Source of the DNA: Roseibium hamelinense
Lineage (GTDB): Bacteria > Pseudomonadota > Alphaproteobacteria > Rhizobiales > Stappiaceae
Length of the DNA: 64,000 bases
Direction: 5' to 3'
Assembly: GCF_007830545.1 (NCBI RefSeq)
Contig: NZ_VLLF01000007.1
Location: forward strand, 1 to 64,000
Numbering within the stretch: the first letter of the stretch is position 1; the number at the start of each line of letters is the position of its first letter. Made by a program: the position numbers and the translations under genes. Shown one piece after another: positions 17,185 through 26,626 of this stretch. The notes under the pieces were generated by a model. The model did not search any database and was not told the origin of the DNA. It was given only the letters and a program-made list of their open reading frames with translations.

Positions 17185-18966
17185 ATGTACCGCGCACCGG
17201 TAGACGAAATTGCGTTTACGCTTAAGTCTGTTTGCGATCTTCAAGATCTTCAGCAACAGCCAGATTACGCTGAATTGAGCGATGACTTGCTCGATGCCAT
17301 TCTCAATGAAGCCGGGCGTTTTGCATCGGAGGAAATCGCCCCGCTCAATGCCATCGCAGACAAGCATGGCACTCCGCTTGAAAACGGTGTCGTATCGACG
17401 CCTCCGGGCTGGCGCGACCTTTATCACAACTGGATTTCGGGTGGCTGGAATGGCTTGACAGCAAGCCCTGATCATGGAGGGCAAGGCTTGCCGCAGATGC
17501 TGGCCGCTGCCGCCATGGAAATGTGGAACTCCGGCTCAATGGCCTTTGCCATTGGCCCGACGCTGACGATCGGTGCGATCGAAGCGCTGGAGAAGCACGC
17601 ATCTGAAGAACTGAAGGCAAAGTACCTCGACAAACTCGTTTCCGGCGAGTGGACCGGGACAATGAACCTGACCGAACCGCAAGCGGGATCTGACCTGAAT
17701 GCGCTGAAGGCAAAGGCCGAACGGGCGGACGACGGCACGTACCGTATCTCCGGTCAAAAGATCTATATCACCTATGGCGAACACGACATGACCGACAACA
17801 TCATCCACTTGGTGTTGGCTCGGTTGCCTGACGCCCCTCCGGGCACCAAGGGCATTTCCTTGTTCCTCGTTCCGAAGTTTCTCGTCAACGACGATGGATC
17901 GCTTGGCGCGCGCAACGATGTGCGCTGCACAGGCGTCGAGCACAAGATGGGAATTCACGGATCCCCTACCTGCACCATGGTCTATGGCGATGATGGCGGT
18001 GCAATCGGCTGGCTAGTCGGAGAGGAAAACCGTGGTTTGGTGTGCATGTTTACGATGATGAACAATGCGCGCCTTGCTGTCGGCATACAAGGCCTGGGTG
18101 TTGCGGAGCGGGCGACCCAAGAAGCGCAGGCCTATGCTTTGGACCGCAAGCAAGGACAGGTTCCCGGGCAGCAGGAAAAGGGCATGATTTCAATCGCCCA
18201 TCATCCTGACATCAAACGTTCGTTGCTGGGCATGCGGACCCGCACGCAGATTGCGCGCTCGATCTGCTACTCATGTGCGCATGCAATCGATATGTCTCAT
18301 GCGATCACCGATCCGGAAAAAAAGAAATTCTGGACAGAGCGTGCCGGCCTTCTGACGCCTATCGCAAAAGCGCTGTCGACAGACTTCGGAGTTGAGGTCG
18401 CGTCTCTGGGGATACAGATCCATGGCGGCATGGGATACGTTGAAGAGACGGGGGCGGCACAGCATTTGCGCGATGCAAGGATTGCCCCGATTTACGAAGG
18501 CACGAACGGTATTCAGGCAATCGACCTTGTAATGCGCAAGCTGCCGCTTTCTGATGGGGGACACGTAGAAGCCTTTATCAACGAGCTGCGCGAGATTGTT
18601 CGTGAAGTGGCTGCATCAAATCGTCCCGAATTTGGTGATACCGCCGAGCAGCTGTCGGCTGCGCTCGATGAGTTGGAAACGGCAACCGAGTGGATGCTGA
18701 CTGCTCAGAAAGATGGCCGCGTGTCTGAAGCGCTGTCGGGTGCAACTCCCTATCTGCGTTTGATGGGCCTGGCTTATGGCGGCGTGCTGCTCGCAAAGGG
18801 TGCTGTCCGGTCTGACATTGAAAACCGTGCGGCGCGCACCCAAAGAACGATTATGGCCCGGAGCTTTGCTGCAACACTTTTGAACGAGACATCGAGCCTT
18901 AAGCACGATGTGATCGGATCAGCGGACACAATCTTGTCGTTCGATCCCGAAGTGCTCGCGTCCTAA
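17185..18966 (+). CDS. Acyl-CoA dehydrogenase with extended C-terminus (DmdC/FadE-like)
   Basis: The 593-residue flavoenzyme oxidises acyl-CoA thioesters to 2-enoyl-CoA. The N-terminal motif MYRAPVDEIAFTLKSV is typical of a large alphaproteobacterial group often named for 3-methylmercaptopropionyl-CoA dehydrogenase (DmdC). The FAD/substrate region includes GTMNLTEPQAGSDLNALKAKA, and the C-terminal half has QIHGGMGYVEETGAAQHLRDARIAPIYEGTNGIQAIDL. ATG 17185 follows AGGGAGGA; an upstream in-frame start at 17152 is less likely. It leads a three-gene operon with a crotonase and an SDR. The actual acyl substrate, fatty acid or sulfur-containing, cannot be decided here. Confidence 0.9.
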   Translation: MYRAPVDEIAFTLKSVCDLQDLQQQPDYAELSDDLLDAILNEAGRFASEEIAPLNAIADKHGTPLENGVVSTPPGWRDLYHNWISGGWNGLTASPDHGGQGLPQMLAAAAMEMWNSGSMAFAIGPTLTIGAIEALEKHASEELKAKYLDKLVSGEWTGTMNLTEPQAGSDLNALKAKAERADDGTYRISGQKIYITYGEHDMTDNIIHLVLARLPDAPPGTKGISLFLVPKFLVNDDGSLGARNDVRCTGVEHKMGIHGSPTCTMVYGDDGGAIGWLVGEENRGLVCMFTMMNNARLAVGIQGLGVAERATQEAQAYALDRKQGQVPGQQEKGMISIAHHPDIKRSLLGMRTRTQIARSICYSCAHAIDMSHAITDPEKKKFWTERAGLLTPIAKALSTDFGVEVASLGIQIHGGMGYVEETGAAQHLRDARIAPIYEGTNGIQAIDLVMRKLPLSDGGHVEAFINELREIVREVAASNRPEFGDTAEQLSAALDELETATEWMLTAQKDGRVSEALSGATPYLRLMGLAYGGVLLAKGAVRSDIENRAARTQRTIMARSFAATLLNETSSLKHDVIGSADTILSFDPEVLAS

Positions 18967-18990
18967 GCGTTCGAACTGAGGAAAATCGAA

Positions 18991-19734
18991 ATGATCACGC
19001 AGTCTACAGAAGACGGCGTCAGGACTCTGCGTCTTGATCGCCCCGAAAAAAAGAACGCGCTCACTGGTGAAATGTATACCGCGCTCGCGGAGGCATTGGA
19101 ATCTGGGAACACCGACGAAAGCATCCGCTGCCAGCTCATTTGGGGGCACCCGGGCGCCTTTACGGGTGGAAATGACATCGGTGATTTTTTGAAATTCGCC
19201 GGCAAAGTAGAAATGTCGGAAACGCCGGTTCTGCGGTTCCTTCGCGCGCTAGCACGAAATGAGACCCCATTGGTGGCCGCCGTCGATGGTGTTGCTGTGG
19301 GTGTCGGAACCACGCTGCTCATGCATTGCGACATGGTGTTTGCTGCCCCCAACGCAATAATCCGCTCGCCTTTTGTTGATCTAGGCCTGGTTCCGGAAGC
19401 TGGTTCCAGTCTGTTGGGACCTGCCCTCATGGGACATGCGCGTGCATTTGAGTTGTTGTGTTTGGGACGGCCGTTCTCGGCACAAAAGGCTTATGAAGTC
19501 GGACTGGTCAATGAGATTGAGGACGACGTTTATGCTGCCGCACTGTCCTGCGCGAAGGAGATTGCTGCCAAACCGCCGGAGGCAATGCGGCTGTCCCGGC
19601 AGCTGTTGAGGGGAGACACCGAAATACTGGCAGAACGGGTAGAGGCTGAGGCAAAAATTTTCGCGGAGCGGCTGACATCGCCTGAAACCGTTTCGGCTTT
19701 TCAGGCCTTCATGATGAAGAAAGTAAGCGCCTAA
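18991..19734 (+). CDS. Enoyl-CoA hydratase/isomerase family protein
   Basis: This 247-residue crotonase-fold protein has LRLDRPEKKNALTGEMYTAL, the oxyanion-hole segment GHPGAFTGGNDIGDF, and AAVDGVAVGVGTTLLMHCDMVFA. It also has the acidic catalytic region VDLGLVPEAGSSLLGP (Glu near residue 134). It should hydrate or isomerise the enoyl-CoA made by the dehydrogenase encoded 24 bases upstream. Only one of the two classical catalytic glutamates is obvious, so an isomerase-like reaction is also possible. Confidence 0.85.
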   Translation: MITQSTEDGVRTLRLDRPEKKNALTGEMYTALAEALESGNTDESIRCQLIWGHPGAFTGGNDIGDFLKFAGKVEMSETPVLRFLRALARNETPLVAAVDGVAVGVGTTLLMHCDMVFAAPNAIIRSPFVDLGLVPEAGSSLLGPALMGHARAFELLCLGRPFSAQKAYEVGLVNEIEDDVYAAALSCAKEIAAKPPEAMRLSRQLLRGDTEILAERVEAEAKIFAERLTSPETVSAFQAFMMKKVSA

Positions 19735-19757
19735 ACCGCAAAAACTGGGAGAAAAAA

Positions 19758-20624
19758 ATGAGCTTAAACGGAAAAACCCTTTTCATCACAGGTGCCTCGC
19801 GTGGAATTGGCAAGGCGATTGCCCTGCGCGCGGCGCGGGATGGCGCCAATGTTGCCATCGCTGCAAAAACTGCCGAACCTCATCCCAAGCTGGAGGGCAC
19901 GATCTTTTCTGCAGCAGAAGAAATCGAAGCGGCTGGCGGCAAAGCTTTACCCCTGGTTCTCGATGTACGGGACGATGAGGCGGTCAAGGCAGCGATAGAT
20001 AAAAGTGCCGAGCATTTTGGCGGGTTGGACATCGTGGTCAACAATGCGAGCGCCATTCAATTAACTCCGGTCTCTCAAACCGATATGAAGCGGTTTGACT
20101 TAATGCATCAGATCAACACGCGCGGTACACTCGCCTGCTCCAAACACGCTATCCCGCATCTTGTAAAATCCGAAAACCCTCATGTCCTGATGCTGTCGCC
20201 GCCTCTCGATATGCAGGAAAAATGGTTTGCGCCATTTACGCCTTATTCGATCGCGAAGTATGGCATGAGCCTAGTCGTTCTCGGGCTTGCCGGGGAACTC
20301 CGTTCCAAAGGAGTGGCGGTGAATGCGCTCTGGCCACGCACCACCATCGCAACAGCGGCGATCAAAAATATCATTGGCGGCGACAAGATGATGCAACAGA
20401 GCCGGACCCCGGATATCCTTGCCGATGCAGCCTACGAAATTTTCACGACACCTTCCAAAGAACTGACCGGACAGTTCCTGATTGACGACACGTTCCTTGC
20501 CGAACGGGGGGTGTCTGATTTTGACAAGTATCGGGTTGACCCGACTGTCGCGCTTGCGCCCGACTTTTTCGTACCGGACGAAAGTAAGGCACCGGTTGAC
20601 CTCGGTCCACTGACACCAGCCTAA
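19758..20624 (+). CDS. Short-chain dehydrogenase/reductase, HSDL2-like
   Basis: The 288-residue Rossmann-fold oxidoreductase has the cofactor loop TGASRGIGKAIA (residues 11-22), NNASAI and the catalytic YSIAKYG. Extra C-terminal sequence (LTGQFLIDDTFLAERGVSDFDKYRVD) is typical of hydroxysteroid dehydrogenase-like protein 2 relatives linked to lipid metabolism. It is 23 bases after the crotonase gene, behind a GGGAG site, and completes the operon. A role in oxidising a hydroxyacyl intermediate is plausible but not shown. Confidence 0.85.
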   Translation: MSLNGKTLFITGASRGIGKAIALRAARDGANVAIAAKTAEPHPKLEGTIFSAAEEIEAAGGKALPLVLDVRDDEAVKAAIDKSAEHFGGLDIVVNNASAIQLTPVSQTDMKRFDLMHQINTRGTLACSKHAIPHLVKSENPHVLMLSPPLDMQEKWFAPFTPYSIAKYGMSLVVLGLAGELRSKGVAVNALWPRTTIATAAIKNIIGGDKMMQQSRTPDILADAAYEIFTTPSKELTGQFLIDDTFLAERGVSDFDKYRVDPTVALAPDFFVPDESKAPVDLGPLTPA

Positions 20625-20630
20625 ACTAAA

Positions 20631-20659
20631 AAAACGCCGCCAGATTTGGCGGCGTTTTT
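20631..20659. terminator. Bidirectional terminator between the convergent SDR and dnaJ-like genes
   Basis: CGCCGCC and GGCGGCG pair around AGATTT, flanked by an A run before and five T after, so it can end transcripts from both directions. It lies between the stops at 20624 and 20675. Confidence 0.85.
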
Positions 20660-20674
20660 CGTTTGTTTAAGTGT

Positions 20675-21667
20675 TCAGTCGAATTCTGGCCCGCGGGCAG
20701 AGTAGGGGGACACCTGCTGCCAAGCCCGCATCAGCGTTTCGAGTTCTTTGTCTGGGTTTTGCGGCAGCTGGATCTCTATTCTGACCAGCAAATCACCATG
20801 GCCGCCGCCTTTTGTTGGCAGGCCTTTTCCCTTCAGACGCATGATCTTCCCGCTGGATGACCCGGCAGGTACATTGAGATTGACCGCACCTGAGAGTGTC
20901 GGTGTACGTACTTTCGCGCCTAGAACGGCTTCATAAAGGGTAACTGGTAGGTCGAGATGCAGATCCGACCCATGCACCTCAAAGAGTTTATGACGCCGCA
21001 GCCGGATCTCGACGAGCGCATCGCCAGCCTCTCCACCGAATTCGCCCGGATACCCCTGACCGCGCAAGCGGATTTTTTCGCCCTCTCCAGTACCGGGCGG
21101 GATGTTCACATTCACCGTCTTGCCGTTGGGCAATGTGACCTGGGTCTTCTGACTGTTGACCAAGTCTTCCAAGGCGACCCGTGCGACAATCTCGGCATTT
21201 TTCCCTTTCTGCGGTGCGGGGCCGGCGCGCCCGGCGCCGGCTGGGCCGGTTCCAGGCCCGGCATCAGCGCGCGCGCGACGGCCACCGCCAAAACCGCCCA
21301 AGATGTCATTTAAGATATCGTCGAAAGCGCCTGTCCCACCGCCAAAACCGGAAGCCGATTGAGAACGGAAGCCGCGCGCGCCGCCCGGGCCGCGATGTTC
21401 TTGGAAGTCGCTAAAGCCGTCAAAGCCGTGGGCTTGAAATTTCGGTTTTCCTTCGGCATCGATTTCGCCGCGGTCGAACTGAGCGCGTTTTTCTTTGTCG
21501 CCGACGATCTCATAGGCCTGGTTTACCTCGGCAAAGCGCGTTTGCGCGCCCGGATCGTCTTTGTTTTGATCCGGGTGGTATTTCTTGGCCAATTGCCTAA
21601 AGGCCTTTTTAATCTCGCTCTCATTGGCATTTTTGGGAACACCGAGAACGCTGTAAGGATCGCGCAT
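20675..21667 (-). CDS. DnaJ-like (type B, CbpA-like) Hsp40 cochaperone
   Basis: The 330-residue protein has an N-terminal J domain (about 1-68) with the HPD tripeptide in KKYHPDQNKDD. A Gly/Phe/Arg-rich linker follows (about 80-160, GGFGGGRRARADAGPGTGPAG), and then the two-lobe DnaJ C-terminal domain. The CxxCxGxG zinc-finger repeats of canonical DnaJ are absent, so it is a CbpA/type II cochaperone that would stimulate DnaK and bind unfolded substrates. No dnaK or grpE is in the window. Confidence 0.88.
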   Translation of the reverse strand: MRDPYSVLGVPKNANESEIKKAFRQLAKKYHPDQNKDDPGAQTRFAEVNQAYEIVGDKEKRAQFDRGEIDAEGKPKFQAHGFDGFSDFQEHRGPGGARGFRSQSASGFGGGTGAFDDILNDILGGFGGGRRARADAGPGTGPAGAGRAGPAPQKGKNAEIVARVALEDLVNSQKTQVTLPNGKTVNVNIPPGTGEGEKIRLRGQGYPGEFGGEAGDALVEIRLRRHKLFEVHGSDLHLDLPVTLYEAVLGAKVRTPTLSGAVNLNVPAGSSSGKIMRLKGKGLPTKGGGHGDLLVRIEIQLPQNPDKELETLMRAWQQVSPYSARGPEFD

Positions 21668-21857
21668 TTTTTGTTACCAGGTTTCGTAGCGTGGCGGCCT
21701 AACATGGCCGGCCGACCATAAGCCACCGAAAAGTCTGCTGTCAGATGTGACGGTATTATGAGGATGTCTTCCGTTATATTGGGTTGATAGGAAAAAAATC
21801 CAAGTTTTGAGAGTCACGAAATCTGCGCATCAAACTTTATACGTTACCGTCGGCTAA

Positions 21858-22337
21858 TCAAGCTTCCGTAACGCGCAAGGAGGCCACATCAAGAATGTTT
21901 CGGGCATCCTTGCATGCGGTGCCGGAGTAGAGTTTTACCCCGGCAATGGTGTTCGCAGTTGTCTGGAAAGAGAAGCATCCGGTCGCCTGATAATCGGCGA
22001 GGTCCAACTTGGAGACAGTTCCTGAGTTCCCGCTTTCACCGTTTAGCCAGCGCATCTCGGTTGCAACGGTCTGCGTAGCCGTTTCTTTGCTGATCAGGTC
22101 GGCGAGAACCGCTGCAATCTCCGCGCGATCCTGCGCGTCAATATCGGTGAAAGCTTCGTCGGCAGAAAGACCCATTTCGCCGGAAAGAACGATTGGCGTT
22201 TGCACATCATTGCTGCCAAGCGGAACCGTTACTTGGGTGCAAGCCCCAAGGACCGGAAGTATGGCAGCAGCCAGAACCGCCCGCGGCTGGATCTTGCACA
22301 GCGCAACCATATGTGGCCACTTACCAATCACACGCAT
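21858..22337 (-). CDS. Outer-membrane lipoprotein, RT0821/Lpp0805-like surface antigen
   Basis: The 159-residue product has a signal segment ending in a lipobox (LPVLGAC, Cys about residue 33), so it should be a lipoprotein. The mature domain shows [14 protein letters not shown], a paired Cys in [10 protein letters not shown] and [10 protein letters not shown]. This Trp-Asn-SGNSG-Cys-Phe-Thr-GTAC order is characteristic of the RT0821/Lpp0805 surface-protein group (17-kDa antigen-like). The family call is made by eye. It is divergently oriented from pdxH, with only about 65 bases between the starts. Confidence 0.65.
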   Translation of the reverse strand: MRVIGKWPHMVALCKIQPRAVLAAAILPVLGACTQVTVPLGSNDVQTPIVLSGEMGLSADEAFTDIDAQDRAEIAAVLADLISKETATQTVATEMRWLNGESGNSGTVSKLDLADYQATGCFSFQTTANTIAGVKLYSGTACKDARNILDVASLRVTEA

Positions 22338-22401
22338 AGTCCTTATTTACCGGCAAATACGCGCCGGGGGACATGCCATCGTTTCGCGGAAAAGGCGCAG
22401 G

Positions 22402-23037
22402 ATGACAGACATTAATAAAAATACAGAAGAGTTAACAAATGGTGACTTCAGTGAAGCAGCGAACCCGTTTTCTCTTTTTGGTGAATGGCTTGAAGACGCC
22501 AGCAAGTCGGAACCGAATGACCCGAACGCGTTGGCGCTTTCAACTGTTGATGAAACAGGACTTCCGAACGTTCGCATGGTTCTGCTGAAAGGATTCGACG
22601 AAGCCGGCTTTGTTTTTTACACAAATTTTGAAAGCACCAAGGGGCGAGAGTTGCTCAGTGCCGGGAAGGCAGCCATGTGTTTTCACTGGAAATCTCTGCG
22701 TCGCCAGATCCGGATACGGGGCACAGTCGCACCAGTTGCTGATGCGGAAGCCGATGAATATTACCGGTCGCGTCCGCGCGGAAGCCGGATCGGGGCATGG
22801 GCTTCCATGCAGTCGCGACCGCTCGAAAGCCGGTTCGCGCTGGAAAAGGAAGTGGCCAAGTATACCGCGAAATTTGGTGTTGGTGATATTCCGCGCCCGG
22901 ACCATTGGTCGGGCATGCGCCTGGTTCCTGCATCTATCGAGTTTTGGCATGATCGGCCGTTCCGTCTTCACGACAGGGTACTTTTCCAGCGCTCGGCACC
23001 GGACGGCGCCTGGACAAAGGAACGGCTGTATCCCTAG
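22402..23037 (+). CDS. pdxH: Pyridoxamine 5'-phosphate oxidase
   Basis: The 211-residue FMN enzyme oxidises pyridoxine/pyridoxamine 5'-phosphate to pyridoxal 5'-phosphate. Family signatures include [39 protein letters not shown], the flavin-binding [13 protein letters not shown], and the C-terminal [14 protein letters not shown] with WTKERLYP. The length matches the family when started at ATG 22402 behind a GCAGGA site. The same frame is open much further upstream, but that part overlaps the divergent lipoprotein gene and is not conserved-looking. Confidence 0.96.
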   Translation: MTDINKNTEELTNGDFSEAANPFSLFGEWLEDASKSEPNDPNALALSTVDETGLPNVRMVLLKGFDEAGFVFYTNFESTKGRELLSAGKAAMCFHWKSLRRQIRIRGTVAPVADAEADEYYRSRPRGSRIGAWASMQSRPLESRFALEKEVAKYTAKFGVGDIPRPDHWSGMRLVPASIEFWHDRPFRLHDRVLFQRSAPDGAWTKERLYP

Positions 23038-23087
23038 GGTTTTTAGCCCGGCTAGCGAAGGGGTTAGCCTTGCTACTCGCTAACCCC

Positions 23088-24062
23088 TCAGAGCAGTTTT
23101 TTGAGCCGGAAAAACAGGAATGTCAGTGCGATAGAGCCGCCCATCAGGACGATTGAGAACGGAAACCCGAGACTCCATTTCAGTTCAGGCATGTTTTCAA
23201 AGTTCATGCCATAGATCGAAGCGATCAGTGTTGGTGGCAAGAAAATGACACCGAGAACTGAAAAGATCTTGATGATTTGGTTCTGCTCGAGCGTCACAAG
23301 GCCAATTGTTGCATCGAGAAGAAAGGAAAGATTGTTATCTAGCGCGTCTCCGTGCTCCTTGATGGAGTGGATGTCGCGGCCAATGGTTTTGCACATGTCA
23401 ATTTGGTCGGTCGACAGGTTGAGTTTTTTGGAATGAGTGCCCAGGAAAAGCGTAACGCGTGACAGGCTGGCACACACTTCATGCATCTTCGCCGTTCTAA
23501 GACCTATCCGGCCTTGGGCCCGGATAGCATCCTGGTAGAGGGTTGTCTTGCGCGAGCTCAACCCTTCCTCAAAAACCTGAAGCGACAGCTTGTCATAGCG
23601 AGCCGATGCTTCCTCCAGAATGTCCGCGCACCGATCGACCACGATGTCGAGCATAGCAAAGAACAGCGCCGGTCCAGTGTGTGCGATAGAGATGTCTGCC
23701 TGGACTTTCTTGGAAAAAATAACCAGTGAACGTGGCTCTCCGTACCGTACGGTGACCATGCGTTTGGCGTTCAATACGAATATTACGGAGGACAGGGATG
23801 GATCCGGGTTTTCAGCGGCCATCGGCAGCAGAGCTGTCATCACGATCGCGCCTGGTTCGTCGTACAAACGTGCTGACGTCTCGATAGACGCCACTTCTTC
23901 CCGTGTCGGGATTTGCGCGCCCATTAACTGCTCGGCGGCGATCTGCTCGCCTTTACTAGGCGTGAACAGGTCGATCCAGCAGGCGTTTGCCGGTATCGCC
24001 TGCCCCTCCTCAAGCACCACACGTTGCAGGCCTGTTGAGGCAGGACAGTAAGCGATGATCAT
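23088..24062 (-). CDS. CorA-type magnesium/divalent cation channel
   Basis: The protein (324 residues from ATG 24062) has a large cytoplasmic N-terminal domain, a long helix (about 130-260) and two C-terminal transmembrane helices. The CorA signature YGMNFENMPEL lies in the loop after the first helix and acts as the selectivity filter. It would import Mg2+ (or Co2+/Ni2+) as a pentamer. A GTG start at 24131 would add 23 residues; ATG 24062 is preferred because of its GGAG site and the typical N-terminus (MIIAYCP). Confidence 0.9.
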   Translation of the reverse strand: MIIAYCPASTGLQRVVLEEGQAIPANACWIDLFTPSKGEQIAAEQLMGAQIPTREEVASIETSARLYDEPGAIVMTALLPMAAENPDPSLSSVIFVLNAKRMVTVRYGEPRSLVIFSKKVQADISIAHTGPALFFAMLDIVVDRCADILEEASARYDKLSLQVFEEGLSSRKTTLYQDAIRAQGRIGLRTAKMHEVCASLSRVTLFLGTHSKKLNLSTDQIDMCKTIGRDIHSIKEHGDALDNNLSFLLDATIGLVTLEQNQIIKIFSVLGVIFLPPTLIASIYGMNFENMPELKWSLGFPFSIVLMGGSIALTFLFFRLKKLL

Positions 24063-24244
24063 ATGTGGCTCCGCGACTTCGGAATGATGAGGGCCGCAAA
24101 ACAGTGCCCTCGATGTTTCGAAGTTAGCCACATTCGGCGACAGGCGTCATGTCCGTAAAACGCGCGAAGGTGCCAGCCGCCCTGGATAGGTCACGATTGA
24201 AACGCGCCGCCACAAGACTTTTGGTGTGCCAAAATGGCAACTGA

Positions 24245-24379
24245 TTACTTGGCTGTTTTGTCCGCAGGTGCCATGCGTTTGCAAAGTGCAGCGGCGCTTA
24301 GAGCCGGAATGCCCACCGGTTTGTAGTGGTTTTCCAAGTTGGTTTGAGTCTTGGATTGGCGGGCAGTGCTGTCAGACAT
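24245..24379 (-). CDS. 44-residue conserved-looking small protein
   Basis: This short frame starts MSDSTARQSKTQTNLENHYK and continues PVGIPALSAAALCKRM to a Lys-rich end. An excellent ribosome-binding site (AGGGGA) sits 6 bases before the ATG. NHYKPVGIPALSAA resembles a motif I associate with tiny conserved proteins of Rhizobiales and Rhodobacterales whose function is unknown. There is no membrane span or signal. It stands alone between corA and the DUF1499 gene. Confidence 0.6.
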   Translation of the reverse strand: MSDSTARQSKTQTNLENHYKPVGIPALSAAALCKRMAPADKTAK

Positions 24380-24689
24380 TTTAGTCCCCTGGAGTCTTCG
24401 AACCCAATTGGCGTCATAGTTTCAACACCATGAACATTACAGAGCTTTATGTTTAAAACGCGGCGTAAGCTAACTGTGAAAGTTTCATGACCGTCTGACC
24501 AGTCAAAAACCATAACGATTTGTAACCGCTATTCATAAAATTTGCCTTTTCATAAAACTTTAACAAAATGCAATTCACCGTCGGTTTGCCGGGCGAGACT
24601 TCGAGCGAGGCTCATGTTTCGAACACTGGACCGCTGGCAATTGTGGTCAATGTAGATGCTGCTATTCTCGGTGAGCTGGCATAGGCGTT
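24380..24689. other. Divergent intergenic region
   Basis: About 310 AT-richer bases separate the small protein gene from the plus-strand DUF1499 gene and should hold both promoters. A 9-base direct repeat, TTCATAAAA, occurs twice about 17 bases apart near 24532-24557. No other gene is supported. Confidence 0.4.
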
Positions 24690-25703
24690 GTGCATGCTGT
24701 TAGCGAATATGGATTGTCACCTTTGAAACGCTTTCCGGTCTACCAGTCAGGTTCGGCGCGCCTCTCCTATCGTATCGGGGTCTTGTCTCTTCCTGTGTTG
24801 GTGATCGCCTTGCTTGCGATGCGGCTAGGAATTGTTGATCCCGAAACAGCGCTGCTCGCGTTGATGAGTGCCGGTCTGTTCGGGATCTTTGCGCTTCTGC
24901 TCGGAATGGTTGCTCTGGGACGACTTTGGAAAAAGGGGGGCGAGGGGGCAGCCCGCGCTGTGGCGGGGTGCGCATTCGGAGCTCTCGTTTTCTTGCCTGT
25001 AGGTCTGCTGGTATCTGGGGTTGTCAGCTCTCCCGGATTGGGAGACATCTCTACCGATATGGAAGATCCGCCCGAAATTCGCAGTTCAGGGGATCTCGCA
25101 ACTGGACCGAACCGGCCGGCATGGACACAGCCCGAGAATTCTTCCTTGTTGCAGAATGTAAGGCTGCTTGCCGTAGCGGTAGGTGTCGAGGCGCAGAAAA
25201 ATGTCATGGAGGCCTACCCTGACATTGTGTCCCGCCGCTATCGGGTTGCGCCGGGCCGGCTGCATACTGCAGCACTGCTGGTCGGCGCCCAAAACGGCTG
25301 GACGCTTAGTGATGAGTTGCCGCCAGATCTTGCTGATTCGGCCACCAGGATACAATTTTCTACCCGTAACCTTCTGACAGGGCTACCAAGCTCCGTGACG
25401 CTCCGCATCCGGCCAGATCCGTTGGGCGCCCTGTTGGATATCAGGGCCGTGTCCAGCTTTCCGGTTGCAGGGCTGTCTGACACTGCGGACACGATCCGGC
25501 GCGTCTATTCGGAACTTGATCGAATTTTGCTCGAAACATACGGCGAATTCGAACCGGTCTTGGTCGAGGAGGACTTAGGAGAGGGAGAGCTCAGCGGCGC
25601 TGAACCAGATTCGGATTCGGGCATTCTACCCGAATTTCCCTCGATCCCGGTACCCGAGTTCAAGCCCTACCTGGATGGCGCCGATGAAGCGGCTGATGGA
25701 TAA
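24690..25703 (+). CDS. DUF1499 membrane protein
   Basis: The 337-residue protein has three hydrophobic segments in the first 115 residues. A DUF1499-type domain follows (about 150-285), seen in NRPAWTQPE, YPDIVSRRYRVAPGRLHTAALLVGAQNGW, STRNLLTGLPSSVTLRIRP and DIRAVSSFPVAGLSDTADTIRRVYSELD. The tail is acidic and proline-rich. The function of this family is unknown. Its start is doubtful: GTG 24690 has only a weak ribosome-binding site, and TTG 24714 is possible. Confidence 0.8.
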   Translation: MHAVSEYGLSPLKRFPVYQSGSARLSYRIGVLSLPVLVIALLAMRLGIVDPETALLALMSAGLFGIFALLLGMVALGRLWKKGGEGAARAVAGCAFGALVFLPVGLLVSGVVSSPGLGDISTDMEDPPEIRSSGDLATGPNRPAWTQPENSSLLQNVRLLAVAVGVEAQKNVMEAYPDIVSRRYRVAPGRLHTAALLVGAQNGWTLSDELPPDLADSATRIQFSTRNLLTGLPSSVTLRIRPDPLGALLDIRAVSSFPVAGLSDTADTIRRVYSELDRILLETYGEFEPVLVEEDLGEGELSGAEPDSDSGILPEFPSIPVPEFKPYLDGADEAADG

Positions 25704-25723
25704 AGCGGTATAGAAACGCGCGC

Positions 25724-26626
25724 TCAATCGGCTATTCGGTAAAGTCCATCCAGTCTTGGGGGCCCGTCTGTTATGACCTCGCCTTTGTCGACCAGCCACT
25801 CAAGCTGCGCAAAGACAGATAAGCTGGCCGCGGTCTTGAGCTTCGGGTTCAGCCCAACATATACATGGTCCACGATCTGCGGGATCTTTTTTGCACCGGC
25901 TGATAGAGCCGACACTACGGCAGCTTCGCGTTTCTTTCGATGGTCGATGAGGTCTTCGACGTATGGCAAAGCATTTTGAAGATCGGTGCCATGGCCCGGC
26001 AAATAATGTGTTTCCGGCCGTAGGATCAGCTTCTCGAGCGACATCATATAGGCGTTCATACTGCCGTCTGGCGGAGCCACGATTGACGTCGACCAGGCCA
26101 TAACGTGATCGGCGGAAAACAAAATATTGGTGCCGGTCAGCGCGAAGCACATATGGTTTGCCGTATGTCCGGGAGTATCCAAGGCCTCAAACTCGGCGTC
26201 GCCGAGAACGACGCGGTTCCCATCGGTGAGCAGTTGATCCGGGCTGTAAGTTTTGTCGGCGCTGGCATCCAGAAGATTGTCTTCCCCAATGGCAAGGTCC
26301 CGCGCCGCGCTATGTGGTCCGCAGCCAACAATCGGGGCACCGGACTTCTCTTGTAATCGGCGTGCTGCTGGAGAGTGGTCCATGTGAGTGTGCGAAACGA
26401 AGATTGCCGCAATATGCGCGCCTGCGACAGCCTTCATAATGGCATCAACGTGAGCAGGGTCGTCCGGGCCCGGATCGACCACAACGATATTCTGAGTTCC
26501 AACCAAGTAGGTGTTGGTCCCATGGAATGTAAAAGGGCCCGGGTTTTTCGCAGTCAAGCGGCGGACACCATCGGCTACTTCTACAGCGTTGCCATAGTGT
26601 GGGTCGAACTCAACAGTGTGCCGCAT
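25724..26626 (-). CDS. MBL-fold metallo-hydrolase (LACTB2-like)
   Basis: The 300-residue protein has the metallo-beta-lactamase fold: TNTYLVGTQNIVVVDPGPDD, the zinc motif FVSHTHMDHSPA (His-x-His-x-Asp-His, about 98-103), DTPGHTANHMCF, LFSADHVMAW and YLPGHG. The C-terminal winged region (residues 225-290) resembles LACTB2, an RNA-cleaving branch. The substrate is unknown. It is convergent with the DUF1499 gene, with a 20-base gap. Confidence 0.85.
   Translation of the reverse strand: MRHTVEFDPHYGNAVEVADGVRRLTAKNPGPFTFHGTNTYLVGTQNIVVVDPGPDDPAHVDAIMKAVAGAHIAAIFVSHTHMDHSPAARRLQEKSGAPIVGCGPHSAARDLAIGEDNLLDASADKTYSPDQLLTDGNRVVLGDAEFEALDTPGHTANHMCFALTGTNILFSADHVMAWSTSIVAPPDGSMNAYMMSLEKLILRPETHYLPGHGTDLQNALPYVEDLIDHRKKREAAVVSALSAGAKKIPQIVDHVYVGLNPKLKTAASLSVFAQLEWLVDKGEVITDGPPRLDGLYRIAD

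Noticed and set aside
17185..20624. Dedicated DMSP demethylation operon (dmdC-dmdD)
   Set aside because: The dehydrogenase belongs to a group often labelled DmdC, but there is no DmdA or DmdB gene and the third gene is an HSDL2-like SDR, so general acyl-CoA degradation is the safer reading.
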